Counted from the stretch's first letter, positions 29,901 to 39,563 are shown. The stretch: 64,000 nucleotides of DNA from Sorex araneus (GCF_027595985.1 NC_073303.1:27475347-27539346), one strand, 5' to 3'. The notes: generated by a model from the sequence alone, not told the origin. Numbers and translations: made by a program.

Positions 29901-32900
29901 TGCTGAATGGTCTCACCTATGGTGCCCAGAGTAACATAAGAAGGGAATGCAGGATAGCAAAGGTGGGCAAACCTTTGGCCCTAGATTCACTGTATCACCG
30001 CCATCCCGTTGTTCATTGATTTGCTCGAGCGGGCATCAGTAATGTCTCCACTGTGAGACGTGTTACTGTTTTTGCATATAGAATATGCCACAGGTAGCTT
30101 GCCAGGCTCTGCCGTGCGGGCGGGATACTCTCGGTAGCTTGCAGGGCTCTCCGAGAGGGACGGAGGAATTGAACCTGGGTCGGCCGCATGCAAGACAAAC
30201 GCCCTACCTGCTGTGCTATTGCTCCAGCCCTGGCCCTCGATTATAGTACTGAAAAGAAAGGGAAGGAGAAAAATGGGGTGTGGTGGGGGGAGGGTGGGTG
30301 AGCAGGAGGTAACAGGAACAGGGCAGGGGACCCTGGGCACTTTGGAGGTATAGAGTCATCAAAGTATATACCTAACCCCAGAGCCACAGTATCACAGTAT
30401 TAAAGCATGAGAACCATATAATCTTTAAATCTTTAAACAATAATCTTTAAAATACGCATGTTGGGGGCCAGAGCGATAGTAAAATGGGGAGGGTGTTTGC
30501 CATTCATATGCCCGACTCAGGCTTGATTCCCACACCCAGTACGGTCCCCCAAACCCTGCCAGGAGTGATTCCATGAGCACAGAGCTAGGAGTAAGCCCTG
30601 AGCACTGCTGGGCGTGGCCCAACACCCACCCCGCCCAAGCACTCAGGACCAAGTTAAAATACTGGAGTGTGCGTTTTGCCTGCAGGAGCCCTAAGTCCAG
30701 GAGTCAAAGAGACAGACATAGGCAAAACAAGTGCCTCACACACTGTCCTATCCATCTTCGTTTGCCATCAATTCCTGCTATTTTACTTGATCATTCCTGT
30801 CAGTACACAATATATGGCATTATTTCTTCCAAGGTTAAAAAAAAAAAAAGTGGGGCTGGAGCAATAGCACAGTGGGTAGGGCGTTTGCCTTGCACGTGGT
30901 CAACCCTGGTCCGATTCCCAGCATCCCATATGGTCCCCTGAGCACTGCCAGGGTTAATTCCTGAGTGCAGAGCCAGGAGTGACCCCTGTGCATCGCCGGG
31001 TGTGACCCAAAAAGCAAAAAAAAAAAAAAAAAAAGAAAAGTAATCCTACCTTTCCTACCAACTCCTACCATTTTTATTGTTGTTAGTCTCTGACAACAAA
31101 AACACTGTAGAAATAGTCTACACAATATTCACTGTGTCTCATTTCTCTCCTACACCCACCCCAGTTAGACTTTCACTGCCACCACTCCACCAAAACTATC
31201 TCATGATCACAAATAACTGTTGCTAACTCAATTCTCATCTCCAGGGCTTTGGTCCACAGCATTCACTACAACGGAATCCCTTCAGGACCTGCCTTGATAC
31301 AGTTCCTTCTTCTTCTTGCTTCTCCTTTTCCAGTGGGCCATCCTCTTAGTTTTCCTCCCTCACAAACAGAACACGCCTCATCGCTCCCATCTTTAACTGT
31401 TGTCTCGATTCTCCACAGGTGCCCTAGTCCATTCCATGGCCTTAAATATCAGCCATATGGTGACAAGTCCAATTTGGGGGGTAAGGGGACTGGAAAGTGG
31501 AGGGGCACATGGAGCAGGGCTCAGGGACTATCACTGGCTCTGGGTTCAGGGGTCATGCCTGGCAGTGTAATAGCACCATTGGCAGTGCCATGACTGAACC
31601 AGGCTAGGCTACGGCAGGCAAGCGCCTTAACCCCTATACAACCTCTCTAGCCCCGACAATCCTCCAGTATAGATGCCATTCCTGAACTTACAACATGGAT
31701 CTGCTATAATGGAACTGCTTTCACAATGTCTCCACTTGGGCATGTAAAAAAACTTACCAAGCCTCCATACTGATTTCCTGACAACCAATCACCTTCAAAT
31801 ATACTCTCCTTATAGCTTTCCCTACACTGTTGAAAAACTTCCCCTTTTAGTTGCTCAAGCCCAAACCCCAAAGTTCTCTCGGTCTCTTAGACAATGCATC
31901 AAATGTCAACAAACCATGATCAATTCCACCTCCAAAGTATACCCAGAATCTGATCACTTGTTGTCACGGTTCTGACCCAAGTCCCCAATATCGCTCCCCT
32001 TTCTCCACCAGTTCTCAAGTGGAGTGATTCTACTCCCCAGGTGACATCTGACAGTGTCTGCAGACAGCTGGGCTATTCTCCTCACACAGGGGACTGCTAC
32101 TGGCACCCAGAAGACAGAGACCAGAAAAGCTGTTAGACATCAGTGTACAGAAAAGGTCCCAGGATAGAATATCAACCAACATCAATGGTGGGAAGGGTAA
32201 CAGGTGTCAATGTTGCAAGGGTAGGAAGACACTTGGGAATTTAGCAGTTTCTTGCTACCCCTGCCTTACAGTCTAAGCTTGATGCAGCAGCTAGGGTAAT
32301 CCTCTTAAAACACAGCACAAAATCTTGTGTCTCTCACTGCTAAACTCATCCAGGATTCTCTCAACACTTAGGAGTAAAGTCGAAGTCCTCACAAATAGCC
32401 CGTATAAGAAGCAACAAGACCAACACAGCTCTCCATGACCTGTCATCCCTCCCCACAATTCCCCCCTTTCTCTTCCATCCCATCCTCACCCTGTAGCTTA
32501 CTAGGGATTCTGTATAACAGATTTCTCTGCCTCGCGTGTCCTTCTGTCAGTAGAGCCTTGCCTATCTCCCTCACCTCTTTATGTCTTATTCCTCACCTTC
32601 TAGATGAAAGGGCCTTACTAAGACGCCCTGTTTGATCCTGCTACTTGGATTCCCTCCCACCTCTTCATCTGCTCAAAATTTCTCCTTTTCAACATAGCAC
32701 TTATGACCCATAGTTATATCGTTTATGTATCACACACTGGCTATCTCTCCAACGGATGGTATCTCCATGCAGACAAGGATTTCTCTCTTTTTTCACTGCT
32801 TCATCTAAAGAAATTGGGGGCCCTGGGACTGGAGCGATAGCACAGCGGGTAGGGCATTTGCCTTGCACGTGGCCGACCCAGGTTCGATCCCCAGCATCCC

Positions 32901-34202
32901 ATATGGTTCCTTGAGCACCACCAGGAGTAATTCCTGAGTGCAGAACCAGGAGTAACTCCTGTGCATTACCAGGTGTGACCCAAAAAGAATAAAAAAATTA
33001 GGGGCCCAGAGCAATATAATAGCAGGTAGGGTGCTTGACTTGCATGCAGCTGACCCGGGTTCAATCCTTGTCATCCCACATGGTCCCCAAGCCCACTAGG
33101 AGTGATCCTTGAGTACAGAGCTAGGTATGGCCAGGTATGGCCCCAAAACAACAGCCTGACAAACAGGCTGGAGTGATAGTACAGCGCAGTGGGTAAGGCA
33201 TTTGCCTCGCATGCGGCCAACCTGGGTTTGATCTCTGGCACCGCAAGGAATGACTCCTGAGCACAGAGTCAGGAGTAACTCCTGAGCATTGCTAGGTATG
33301 GCCCCCAAAGAAACATAAAGGACAACTCTGCCTCGCACATAGTAGGTGATCAGGATACAGCTGATGACTAAGAGCAGAATTTTATTTTTCACTGACACAT
33401 CACAGTTTATGTTCTTTAGACATCAGGACGAGAAGACTTCAGGATGAAGCTTGGGTTTGGGTAAGTCTAAATGTGGAATCCTAGGAAACAGGGGTTCAGG
33501 CCAGCTCCCTTTCCTAAAAGTCAATATACTCCACTGAAGAGAGCTTAGCTTGGAGGTGGTTATGGGGTGCAGAGAGGCACTATATAAGTCCCATATGAAA
33601 CTGGGGAAGGAGAACCAGGGGTCCTTTGGGCTGCATTAGCCCTTTCTCCTCTCCTGACACCCCAAGCAGCAGCAATGAGGGTACAAAAGCAAGAGATTTG
33701 CCTATTTCCTCCGGGAGAATGGGGGAGTACTATGGGACCATTGCCTATTCTCTGTGCTCAGGAGTGACCCCTGGAGGTACCGGGGAACCATCTGTGGTGC
33801 CGGGATCGAACCCGGGCGGCTGCGTGCAAGGCTGGGGCGTCCCGGCGGGTCCCTTCAGACACAGCGGTGGGAGCTCATCTCGGAAGTCAAGCACACGGTG
33901 CGACCCTGGGTGGGAATGCAGGGCCCGCAGGCACGGGTCCGACAGGCCTGCGCCGCTGGAATGGGAAATCCCGGAGGCACGAAAAGTGAAGCCAGGCGCG
34001 GCGCCCCCGGAATCGGGGCTTCCCGGGCCTCCGGGGGCCGCCCCCCGTCCTGTCCACTCTCGCCCCCGCACCCCCTTCCCAGCCCTCCGCGGAGGCGCGG
34101 GGCCTCCTCCTCCCAGGCAGACAGGTCTGGAGCCCGGTGCTCGCCCACCTCGGACACGGACCGCCTCGACCCGGTTCTGCCCCCACTCACGTGCGGCTCC
34201 AT
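17983..34202 (-). CDS. KIFC1: KIFC1 (HSET), minus-end-directed kinesin-14 motor
   Basis: KIFC1 crosslinks and slides spindle microtubules, focuses poles and clusters extra centrosomes (known). Eleven coding exons: 34191-34202 (MEPH), 26561-26698 (or 26701), 26348-26435, 25633-25674, 25472-25522, 24896-about 25296, 23591-24370, 22809-23099, 22657-22730, 22454-22529, 17983-18027. They join to about 665 residues; human is 673. The basic tail (SRLKRRPEQME) binds microtubules or importin. A coiled coil of Glu/Gln-rich heptads spans about residues 140-300, and the neck/motor begins GNIRVFCRVRP near 301. Walker A GQTGSGKT is near 402-409, switch I NERSSRSHS near 524-532, switch II DLAGSERL near 557-564. 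The C-terminus VNQCVIGTAQANKK is on a separate last exon after a 4.4-kb intron. All catalytic motifs are intact. Exon 6 has two possible acceptors three bases apart. Confidence 0.95.
18718..18816 (+). mobile_element. tRNA-derived SINE of an older, non-SOR type
   Basis: GGGGAGATGGCTCGGTGGTA, GCATGCTTTGCACGTATGAG and CCCTGAGTTCAATGCC resemble an ID/tRNA-Ala-type head and differ from SOR. Confidence 0.6.
18857..18975 (-). mobile_element. SOR-head composite SINE, body fragment
   Basis: Carries GATTTGCTCGAGCGGGCATC, GTCTCCACTGTGAGA and GGGGAGCTTGCCAGGCTCTG, the body shared with 29,988-30,230. Confidence 0.75.
19063..19420 (+). mobile_element. Two diverged SOR SINEs in tandem
   Basis: Copies at about 19,063-19,225 and 19,256-19,420, both forward. 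Each has CTTGCAC...GCCAAC/GGTCAC, a GTTTGATCCC B-box and GAGCCAGGA(C/G)TAA. Both are old. Confidence 0.75.
19608..19784 (-). mobile_element. SOR SINE
   Basis: Full reverse copy from T-rich tail through GGGTCACACCCAGTGATGCA to GCTATTGCTTCAGCCCC. Confidence 0.9.
19944..20102 (+). mobile_element. SOR SINE with shortened head
   Basis: GGGGCTGGAGTAATTGCC lacks the A-box segment GATAGCACAGCGGGTAGGGC; the rest and the poly(A) tail are present. Confidence 0.85.
20107..20288 (+). mobile_element. SOR SINE
   Basis: GCTGGAGCGATAGTACAAAG through to an A/CA-rich tail. Diverged. Confidence 0.85.
20318..20518 (+). mobile_element. L1-type 3' end (G-rich tract plus polyadenylation region)
   Basis: Polypurine G-rich stretch, then GGCACTGGTGGAGGGATGGG, GTTTGTAACTG and CTAATAAATTTTAAAAAAA. 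Four other copies in the window share this end. Confidence 0.6.
21225..21480 (+). mobile_element. L1 3' ORF2/UTR fragment
   Basis: GATCCAGCAATCCCATTTCA and CAATCAAAGTGTCCAGCAGA resemble the mammalian L1 ORF2 C-terminal region, sense strand. Short and diverged. Confidence 0.55.
21908..22083 (-). mobile_element. Diverged SOR-like SINE
   Basis: Reverse order: GACCACACCCAAAGATACTC, TACTCCTGGCTTTGTGCTCA, GGTGCCGGGAATGAAACCCG. Confidence 0.7.
22136..22312 (+). mobile_element. SOR SINE
   Basis: GGGGCTGGAGTAGGGTAGGG through GGTTCGATTCCTAGCATCCC to an A-rich tail; ends about 140 bp from KIFC1 exon 10. Confidence 0.9.
26080..26267 (-). mobile_element. SOR SINE in a KIFC1 intron
   Basis: T-rich tail, GAGTCACACCCGGCAATGCA, ATCGAACCTGGGTCTGC, GCTATCACTCCAGCCCC. 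It sits 80 bp from KIFC1 exon 3 and about 400 bp from exon 4. Confidence 0.93.
27036..27673. mobile_element. Three diverged SOR-like SINEs
   Basis: About 27,036-27,192 (plus), 27,193-27,365 (minus) and 27,553-27,673 (minus). Each keeps recognisable CCAGGAGTGACC / GGGGTTACTCCTGGCTC / GGGGTGCCAGGGACC blocks; the third is truncated and abuts the palindrome at 27,674. Confidence 0.7.
27674..27720. repeat. Perfect 20-bp inverted repeat with 7-base loop
   Basis: Arm CTTAAGAAAGGGAGAGGGTA at 27,674-27,693, spacer GGCGCGA, exact reverse complement at 27,701-27,720. Confidence 0.97.
29446..29620 (+). mobile_element. SOR SINE with 11-bp TSD
   Basis: Flanked by GTCACGGTGAG at 29,436-29,446 and 29,621-29,631. 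Near-consensus copy. Confidence 0.93.
29740..30420 (+). mobile_element. L1 3' end interrupted by a composite SINE
   Basis: ATTATGCAGCCAAAAACAAT and AATGCTGAATGGTCTCACCT are typical of an L1 ORF2 end/3' UTR. A G-rich UTR resumes at 30,240 after the 29,988-30,230 insertion. Confidence 0.6.
29988..30230 (-). mobile_element. SOR-head composite SINE, nearly complete
   Basis: Read on the minus strand it begins GGGCTGGAGCAATAGCACAG like SOR, keeps the B-box, then diverges at TCCTCCG into a different body (CTCTCGGAGAGCCCTGCAAG ... CCCGCTCGAGCAAATCAATG) and ends GGTGATACAGTG rather than poly(A). Flanks TGGCCCTAGATT (29,976-29,987) and TGGCCCTCGATT (30,231-30,242) are an 11/12 TSD. Confidence 0.8.
30463..30625 (+). 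mobile_element. Diverged SOR SINE
   Basis: GGGGGCCAGAGCGATAGTAA, CTTGATTCCC, GCTAGGAGTAAGCCCTGAGC. Confidence 0.8.
30852..31036 (+). mobile_element. SOR SINE
   Basis: GGGGCTGGAGCAATAGCACA to GTGTGACCCAAAAAGCAAAA. Near-consensus. Confidence 0.95.
31037..32009. other. KIFC1 intron 1 sequence, mostly unassigned
   Basis: AT-richer unique-looking DNA. A degraded reverse SOR-like copy lies at about 31,480-31,656 (CACTGGCTCTGGGTTCAGGG, ACCTCTCTAGCCCC). Nothing coding. Confidence 0.5.
32010..32225 (+). mobile_element. MER5A-like hAT-Charlie DNA transposon
   Basis: CAGGTGACATCTGACAGTGT, GGGGACTGCTACTGGCACCC and TCAATGTTGCAAGG follow the remembered MER5A order. Ancient, non-autonomous. Confidence 0.65.
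32270..32815 (+). mobile_element. Possible ancient L2-type LINE 3' region
   Basis: AGTAAAGTCGAAGTCCTCAC, CTCCATGACCTGTCATCCCT and CATAGCACTTATGACCCATA resemble L2/CR1-type 3' consensus. Weak, by memory only. Confidence 0.4.
32826..33315 (+). mobile_element. Three SOR SINEs head-to-tail
   Basis: Copies at about 32,826-32,999 (near-consensus), 33,001-33,150 and 33,167-33,315 (both older and shorter), all forward. Confidence 0.85.
33752..33833 (-). mobile_element. SOR SINE fragment at the edge of the KIFC1 CpG island
   Basis: CTCAGGAGTGACCCCTGGAG and GGGATCGAACCCGGGCGGCT; both ends missing. Confidence 0.75.
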
Positions 34203-34450
34203 GTCCAGCTCCGTCCCCCACACGCTGGGGAAGCGCAATGGAACACGAACCGAGCGCCGGGGCTCGCGGGCCCCGCGTTCTCCGTCCCGGACGCCACGCA
34301 AAACACAGGCGCGCCCGGAGCACCAACAGCCGCCACTTTTGAATTCAAACGGCCGCCACAGCGCTCACCTCCGCCGGGGCCAATCGCCGCCGCCGCCCCC
34401 GCCGAGGGCCAATCGCAGCGCCCTGCGCCTCCCGAAGCCCCGCCCAGCGG
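34203..34450 (-). promoter_or_regulatory. KIFC1 promoter with CHR-type palindrome and two CCAAT boxes
   Basis: TTTGAATTCAAA, a 12-bp palindrome, is at 34,338-34,349 and contains the CHR core TTTGAA on both strands. On the KIFC1 strand GGCGGCCG lies just upstream, a CDE-like neighbour. CCAAT boxes at 34,380 and 34,409 are 29 bp apart and lie upstream of the CHR. CHR plus spaced NF-Y sites is the known arrangement of DREAM/MuvB-controlled G2/M genes. Surrounding GC-rich sequence (34,000-34,670) forms the CpG island. Confidence 0.7.
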
Positions 34451-35003
34451 CCGGTTAGTTACAACTTCCGCTCCAGGCCCGCGTCTCCCTCCCACCGCGG
34501 CCCGGGCAGAGCCGCCGCGCCGCACTTCCGCCCGGCTCGCCGCCGCCGCCGCCGCCGCGCGCCGCCTCCAAAAATGGTCGGAACGCGCCGCCCAAACGTA
34601 CCGCTGTGGGGGCGGGAGCGGGGGAGGGAGCCACGCGTGCGCACACAGGGACCCGGCCCGGCTCAAAGCAGGACGAGCGCGCCCTAGCGGCTGCCTTGGG
34701 GAATCACGCCCTAGTCCTGGCCGCATCGACCAGATAAGCGCTACCCGCCCTGGGCGCCCAGGCTCCCAGCCTCGTCCAGCTGGTCGTGGACGTAGGAGCA
34801 GGAGCCCTCAAGCAAATGTGAGCGTGACTGCCTCGACTCGCGCCAGGGTCATCCTGGCGTTTCACATCACACCGAGAGGCCTTGGGCCCTAACTGCAGGA
34901 AGCGTGCTGCTGAGAATCTGAGAAGGGTTTCTCCCTGCGACCCCCCTCTGCCCACCTCCTGTGCTATTCCTCCACCCCAGGAGTCTAAAAATTTTAACCA
35001 GGA

Positions 35004-35421
35004 GGGATAGAGCGATAGTACAGAGGGTAGGGCACTTGCCTTGCATATGGCCAACCTGGGTTCGCTCCCTGGCATCCCCCAACAGCAAAGGACTGACAGG
35101 AGTGATTCCTGAGTGCAGAGCCTGGAGCAACCCCTAAGTATTGCTGTGTGTGGCCTCAAAACAAAACAAAACAAAACAAAACAAAAAACAAAAGAAACTA
35201 TACGTCTATTTATTCTAGATTCTCCAATGTAATAGAATAAGGTGGACATAAGATTGGGAGGGACAGGGTCATACCCAGTGATGCTTTGGGGTTACTGCTG
35301 GCTCTGCACTCAGCAATCACTCCTGGAGGTGCTGGGGGACCATGTAGGATGCCAGAGGTCGAACCTGGCTTGACCACATGCAAGGCAAGTGCCCTTTCAG
35401 CTGTGCTATCACTCTGTTCTC
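35004..35421. mobile_element. Two SOR SINEs, convergent
   Basis: About 35,004-35,190 (plus; AAAAC-repeat tail) and 35,258-35,421 (minus). Both moderately diverged. Confidence 0.85.
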
Positions 35422-35570
35422 CTGGTATTTTCAACACCTAGGATTTTTTTTATTTGTATGGCCTTTGTAACTTTCTTCCTTTCTTTTTTTGTCTGATTAT
35501 TATTAGAGATCTTTTTTTTTCCTCTCCATGAGTCTAGAGAAGATGTGTACTTTGTTTATTCTTGTTTATT

Positions 35571-35758
35571 ATTATTATTTTTTTTTTGCTTTTTTTTAGG
35601 TGACACCCGGCGATGCACAGGGGTCACTCCTGGCTCTGCACTCAGGAATCACCCCTGGTGGTGCTCAGGGGACCGACCATATGGGATGCTGGGAATCGAA
35701 CCCGGGTCGGCCACGTGCAAGGCAAACGCCCTACCCACTGAGCTATTGCTCCAGCCCC
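35571..35758 (-). mobile_element. SOR SINE with 14-bp TSD
   Basis: Flanked by TATTCTTGTTTATT at 35,557-35,570 and 35,759-35,772. Near-consensus. Confidence 0.95.
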
Positions 35759-35796
35759 TATTCTTGTTTATTCTTTGAAAAAAAAAACAACAACAC

Positions 35797-36165
35797 AGGG
35801 ACTGGAGAAATAGCAGAGTACGGTGTTTGCCTTGCACGCGGCCGACCCGGGTTCGATTCCCAACATCCCATATGGTCCCTCAAACACCGCCAGGGGGTAA
35901 TTCCTGAGTGCAGAGCCAGGAGTAACCCCTGTGCATCGCCAGGTGTGACCCAAAAAGCAAAAAAAAAAAAAAAAAAAAAAAAACCACATCTAGGCCCAAG
36001 TGATAGTACAGCAGGTAGGGCGTTTGCCTTGCACACAGCCAACTCAGGTTTGCTCCCTGACATCCCTTATGGTCCCCTGAGCACTGAGTAAGTTCTGAGT
36101 TCAGAGCCAGGAGTAACTCTGACCATTGCCAGTTATGTCCTAAAAATAAAACAAAACAACCAAAC
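35797..36165 (+). mobile_element. Two SOR SINEs in tandem
   Basis: About 35,797-35,983 (near-consensus, long poly(A)) and 35,993-36,165 (older, AGGCCCAAGTGATAGTACAG). Confidence 0.88.
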
Positions 36166-36279
36166 GAAGATCCATGTCTTGGTTTCATTAATTTATGGGG
36201 CTTGGCGGGGGGCTGTCTATATTGTTTATTTCTGCTCCATTTTTATTATTTCTCTATTTCTGTTTTGGACTCCTTTAGT

Positions 36280-36442
36280 GCTTTTTTTTTCTTTTTGGGT
36301 CATACCTGGCGATGCACAGGAGTTACTCCTGGTTTTGCACTCAGGAATTACTCCTGGCAGTGCTATGGGATGCTGGGAATCGAACCCAGGTCGGCCACAT
36401 GCAAGGCAAACACCCTACCCGCTGTACTATCACTCCAGCCCC
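36280..36442 (-). mobile_element. SOR SINE
   Basis: Reverse copy with GGGTCATACCTGGCGATGCA; the CTCAGGGGACCATATGG block is shortened. Confidence 0.9.
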
Positions 36443-36559
36443 TATTGCTGTTTTTTTTTCTAGTTTCACAAGGTGTGAAGTTATGTATTTGAGCCTTTCT
36501 TGATTCCTGTATTACTATGAACTTTCCTCTTAAAACACATGATCTGTGTCCCATCTGTT

Positions 36560-37540
36560 CTGGTAGCTTATAATGTATTTATTCCTACTTGATTCCAGGA
36601 ATATTTTTATTTCTTCTTTAATGTTCTTTTTAACCTACTAACTATTCCATAATGGATTGTTCAGTTTTCAAATATCTTGAATTTGTCCTAGCTTCCTGTG
36701 TCGTTTGGGTTTGGTTTTGTTAGTTTGGGGGCCGCACCTGCTGGTGCGGAGGGCTCACTCTTGACTCTGAGCTCGGAGACCACTCACTCCTGACAATGCT
36801 TGGGGGTCATATGGGGGGCTGGGGATGGAACTCAGGCCAGCTGCAGGCAGGGCAAGCCCCCTGCCCGCTGTACTATCTGTCTGGTCCCTCTAGCTCTGTG
36901 TGTGGCTCATTTCTACCTGCAGAACACTGTGGTCCAAGGAGAGAGTGGATAAAGTTTCTATCTTCCTGATTCTCTGCAGACTCGCTCTGTGTCCCGGTAT
37001 GCGGTCTGTCCTGGGGAATGTCCCGTGGCACTGAGAAGGATGTGTGCTTTTGGAGGAAGGCCCAGTTCTTTCATTTTTCCATTTAAGGACAATGTTTCTT
37101 TATTAGTTTTTTTGTCTGGTTGGTGTAATCCAAAGTGGGGTGGGGCAGGGTGTTAAAATCTCTTATTACTATTATGCTGTTGTCCATATTTTCACTCAGA
37201 TCCATTATAGTTGCTATATATAATATATGTATATGTGTATATATATATAGATAGATGTTCCTTTTGTATTTCTTTTATGTTAATGTGTGTTAAACGTTCT
37301 GAATGTACAGAGCCTTTGATCATTAAATTATTCCATCTCAGGCCTTCATATCCTTTTGAAAGTTGAATACTATTTTTTTAGAATCAGTACAGACAGTCCA
37401 GTCTTTTTTTAGGCTCCTACTGAGACCTATATTACTTTTCCCCCCAGCTTTTTACTTCGAGTCTGTGTTTATCATAATAGTCCAGGTGTGGTGCTTAAAT
37501 AACAGAAGGTTGTGTTCTGCTTCCAACAGATTCTCAGAAC
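36560..37540 (-). mobile_element. L1 ORF2 fragment, antisense
   Basis: GGGGAATGTCCCGTGGCACT, GAGAAGGATGTGTGCTTTT and GGCAGGGTGTTAAAATCTCT are the antisense of the L1 endonuclease region of ORF2. Heavily decayed; SOR copies sit inside and beside it. No intact reading frame. Confidence 0.65.
36712..36889 (-). mobile_element. Old SOR-like SINE inside the L1 fragment
   Basis: GGGGGCCGCACCTGCTGGTG, GGGGATGGAACTCAGGCCAG, GCTGTACTATCTGTCTGGTC. Confidence 0.7.
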
Positions 37541-37548
37541 TAATTTGC

Positions 37549-37905
37549 ACAGCAGACAGAGTAATAGTACAGTGGGTAGGGTGTTTGTCTTGCACACGGC
37601 TGACCAGGGTTCGATCCCTGGCACCCATATGGTCCCTTGATCCCTGCCAGAAGTGATTCTGAGCACAGAACCAGGAGTAAACCCTGAACACTGCTGGGTG
37701 TGGCTAAAAAAAATCTTTGTAAGATGTTAAAAGGGGCCAGAGACATAGTATAACAGGTAGGGCGCTTGTCTTACATGTGGCTGACCACGTTCAATTCCTG
37801 ACACCCCATATGGTCCCCTGAGCCCTGCCAGGAGTGATCCCTGAACTTAGCACCAAGAGTAATCCCTGAGCACTGTTATGTGTGCCCCCAAATCAAAAAC
37901 AGTTT
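37549..37905 (+). mobile_element. Two diverged SOR SINEs in tandem
   Basis: About 37,549-37,722 and 37,733-37,905, both with a recognisable B-box (GGTTCGATCCC / CGTTCAATTCC). Confidence 0.82.
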
Positions 37906-38290
37906 AAAATTTAGATTCCAGAGTTGAAAACATATATATATATATGTAAGTGAGAATAGGCATTTTATCGTATTTTATTAAATGGTTTAAATTTTCTTAT
38001 TTACATAGGTCAAAATCATATAGTAATCACTAATTGGCTCTTACTGATTTAGTTCCTAAAACTAAATTTTTTTTTATTTAGTTTTGCCAGTTCTTAAAGT
38101 TTTTTTGGAATAAGCAATATAAAGTAAATTTTTTATGTGTCTATGTATTTGTGTGTATATATATCATTATTATATTATGTTATATTAATTATATACCTTA
38201 ACATCAACAAGATCCTTAAATTACTTATGATCCAGCCAGTGTTCAACTATTTCCGGACTAATTTTTTGCAGTTGTTTCTTGTGCCTTTCT

Positions 38291-38478
38291 TTTTTTTTTT
38301 TTTTTTTTTTTTTTGCTTTTTGGGTCACACCCGGCGATGCACAGGGGTTACTCCTGGCTCTGCACTCAGGAATCACCCCTGGCGGTGCTCAGGGGACCAT
38401 ATGGGATGCTGGGATCTGAACCTGGGTTGGCCGCGTGCAAGGCAAACGCCCTACCCGCTGTGCTATCGCTCCAGCCCC
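38291..38478 (-). mobile_element. Young SOR SINE with 14-bp TSD
   Basis: Flanked by TCTTGTGCCTTTCT at 38,277-38,290 and 38,479-38,492; long T tract and consensus body. Confidence 0.97.
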
Positions 38479-38605
38479 TCTTGTGCCTTTCTATGACAAT
38501 TCCCCACTCCTCCTTTAGTGCCCAGGAGCCAGTCCAGGGCCTGGTGTATCCGAAGCACCGTGTGTGCTACCACCGAGCAGCAGCTCTGGCCAGACTGTCA
38601 CCCTC

Positions 38606-38794
38606 CTTTTTTTGTTTTTTTTTTTTTTTGCTTTTTGGGTCACACCTGGCGATGCTCAGGGCTGAATCCTGTCTCTGCACTCAGGAATCACTCCTGGCGG
38701 CGCTCGGGGAACCATATGGGACGCTGGGAATCAAACCCGGGTCACCCGCGTGCAAGGCAAACACCCTACCCGCTGTGCTATCCCTCCAGCCCCC
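38606..38794 (-). mobile_element. SOR SINE
   Basis: Full reverse copy, GGGTCACACCTGGCGATGCT to CTATCCCTCCAGCCCCC. Confidence 0.93.
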
Positions 38795-38821
38795 ATCCTC
38801 CTTTCAAAAGTGTCCTCTGAG

Positions 38822-38999
38822 GGGCTGGAGTGATAGCACAGCGGGTAGGGCGTTTGCCTTGCACGCGGTCAACCCGGGTTCGAATCCCAGCATCCCATAT
38901 GGTCCCCTGAGCACTGCCAGGGGTAATTCCTGAGTGCAGAGCCAGGAGTAACCCCTGTGCATCGCCAGGTGTGACCCAAAAAGCAAAAAAAAAAAAAAA
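38822..38999 (+). mobile_element. Young SOR SINE with 16-bp TSD
   Basis: Flanked by AAAAGTGTCCTCTGAG at 38,806-38,821 and 39,000-39,015. Confidence 0.97.
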
Positions 39000-39015
39000 A
39001 AAAGTGTCCTCTGAG

Positions 39016-39272
39016 GGCCAGGAGTGTGACTCAATGGTCAAGTATATGCCCTGCATGCAAGTGCCCTGGGTCAATTCCCAGCACCATGAAAATGAAATGA
39101 AATAGAGGCTGCAGAGATAGTACAGCAGGTGAGGGACTTTGCTTGCAGGCAGCCAACCCAGGTTTGATCGCCAGCATTCCATATGATCCTCGGAGCCCAG
39201 CCAGGAGTGATTCCTAGGCCCAGAGCCAGGAGTAAGCCCTGAGCAATGTCGGATGTGGCCCCCAAACAAAAT
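39016..39272 (+). mobile_element. Older tRNA-type SINE followed by a diverged SOR SINE
   Basis: 39,016-39,100 has GACTCAATGGTCAAGTATAT and GGGTCAATTCCCAGCACC (non-SOR). 39,104-39,272 is an SOR copy. Confidence 0.7.
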
Positions 39273-39424
39273 ACCCTCTCTTTTTTTGAGGGAACAATAC
39301 AATATATAGTGTGTGTTTCATCCCAAGTTGGTTTATTGTCATCTTATGATGTCCTTTCTGTGCTCCAGGCTTCTTGGATGTCCCATTAAGTCTTGTCAGG
39401 AGGCACATATCTGTTTGCTTCACA

Positions 39425-39563
39425 CTTGTTTAGGGCTTTCTCCCAGCTCTGCACTCAGAGATCACTCCTGATGGGACTTGGGGCATCATATGGGGTGCCG
39501 GGGATCAAACCCAGGTTGGCTGCTTGCCAGGTACCCTCCCCACTGTCCTATCTCTCTAGTCCC
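39425..39563 (-). mobile_element. Diverged SOR SINE
   Basis: GCTCTGCACTCAGAGATCAC, GGGGTGCCGGGGATCAAACC, TATCTCTCTAGTCCC. Confidence 0.75.

Larger units (their letters stand above)
26702..34190 (-). other. KIFC1 intron 1
   Basis: A 7.5-kb intron from MEPH|GTGAGT to the NAGNAG acceptor of exon 2. Largely SOR copies, an L1 3' end, a MER5A-like element and an L2-like stretch. Non-repeat blocks at 27,366-27,552, 27,721-29,434 and 33,316-33,750 show no exon. Confidence 0.85.

Noticed and set aside
35545-36492. Many 60-160-codon frames containing HRGYSWLCTQE or MGCWESNPG
   Set aside because: These peptides recur dozens of times because they are the SOR SINE read in different frames.
38822-38910. 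tRNA gene in the SINE heads
   Set aside because: A- and B-boxes are present but the cloverleaf is not kept; they are SINE promoters.
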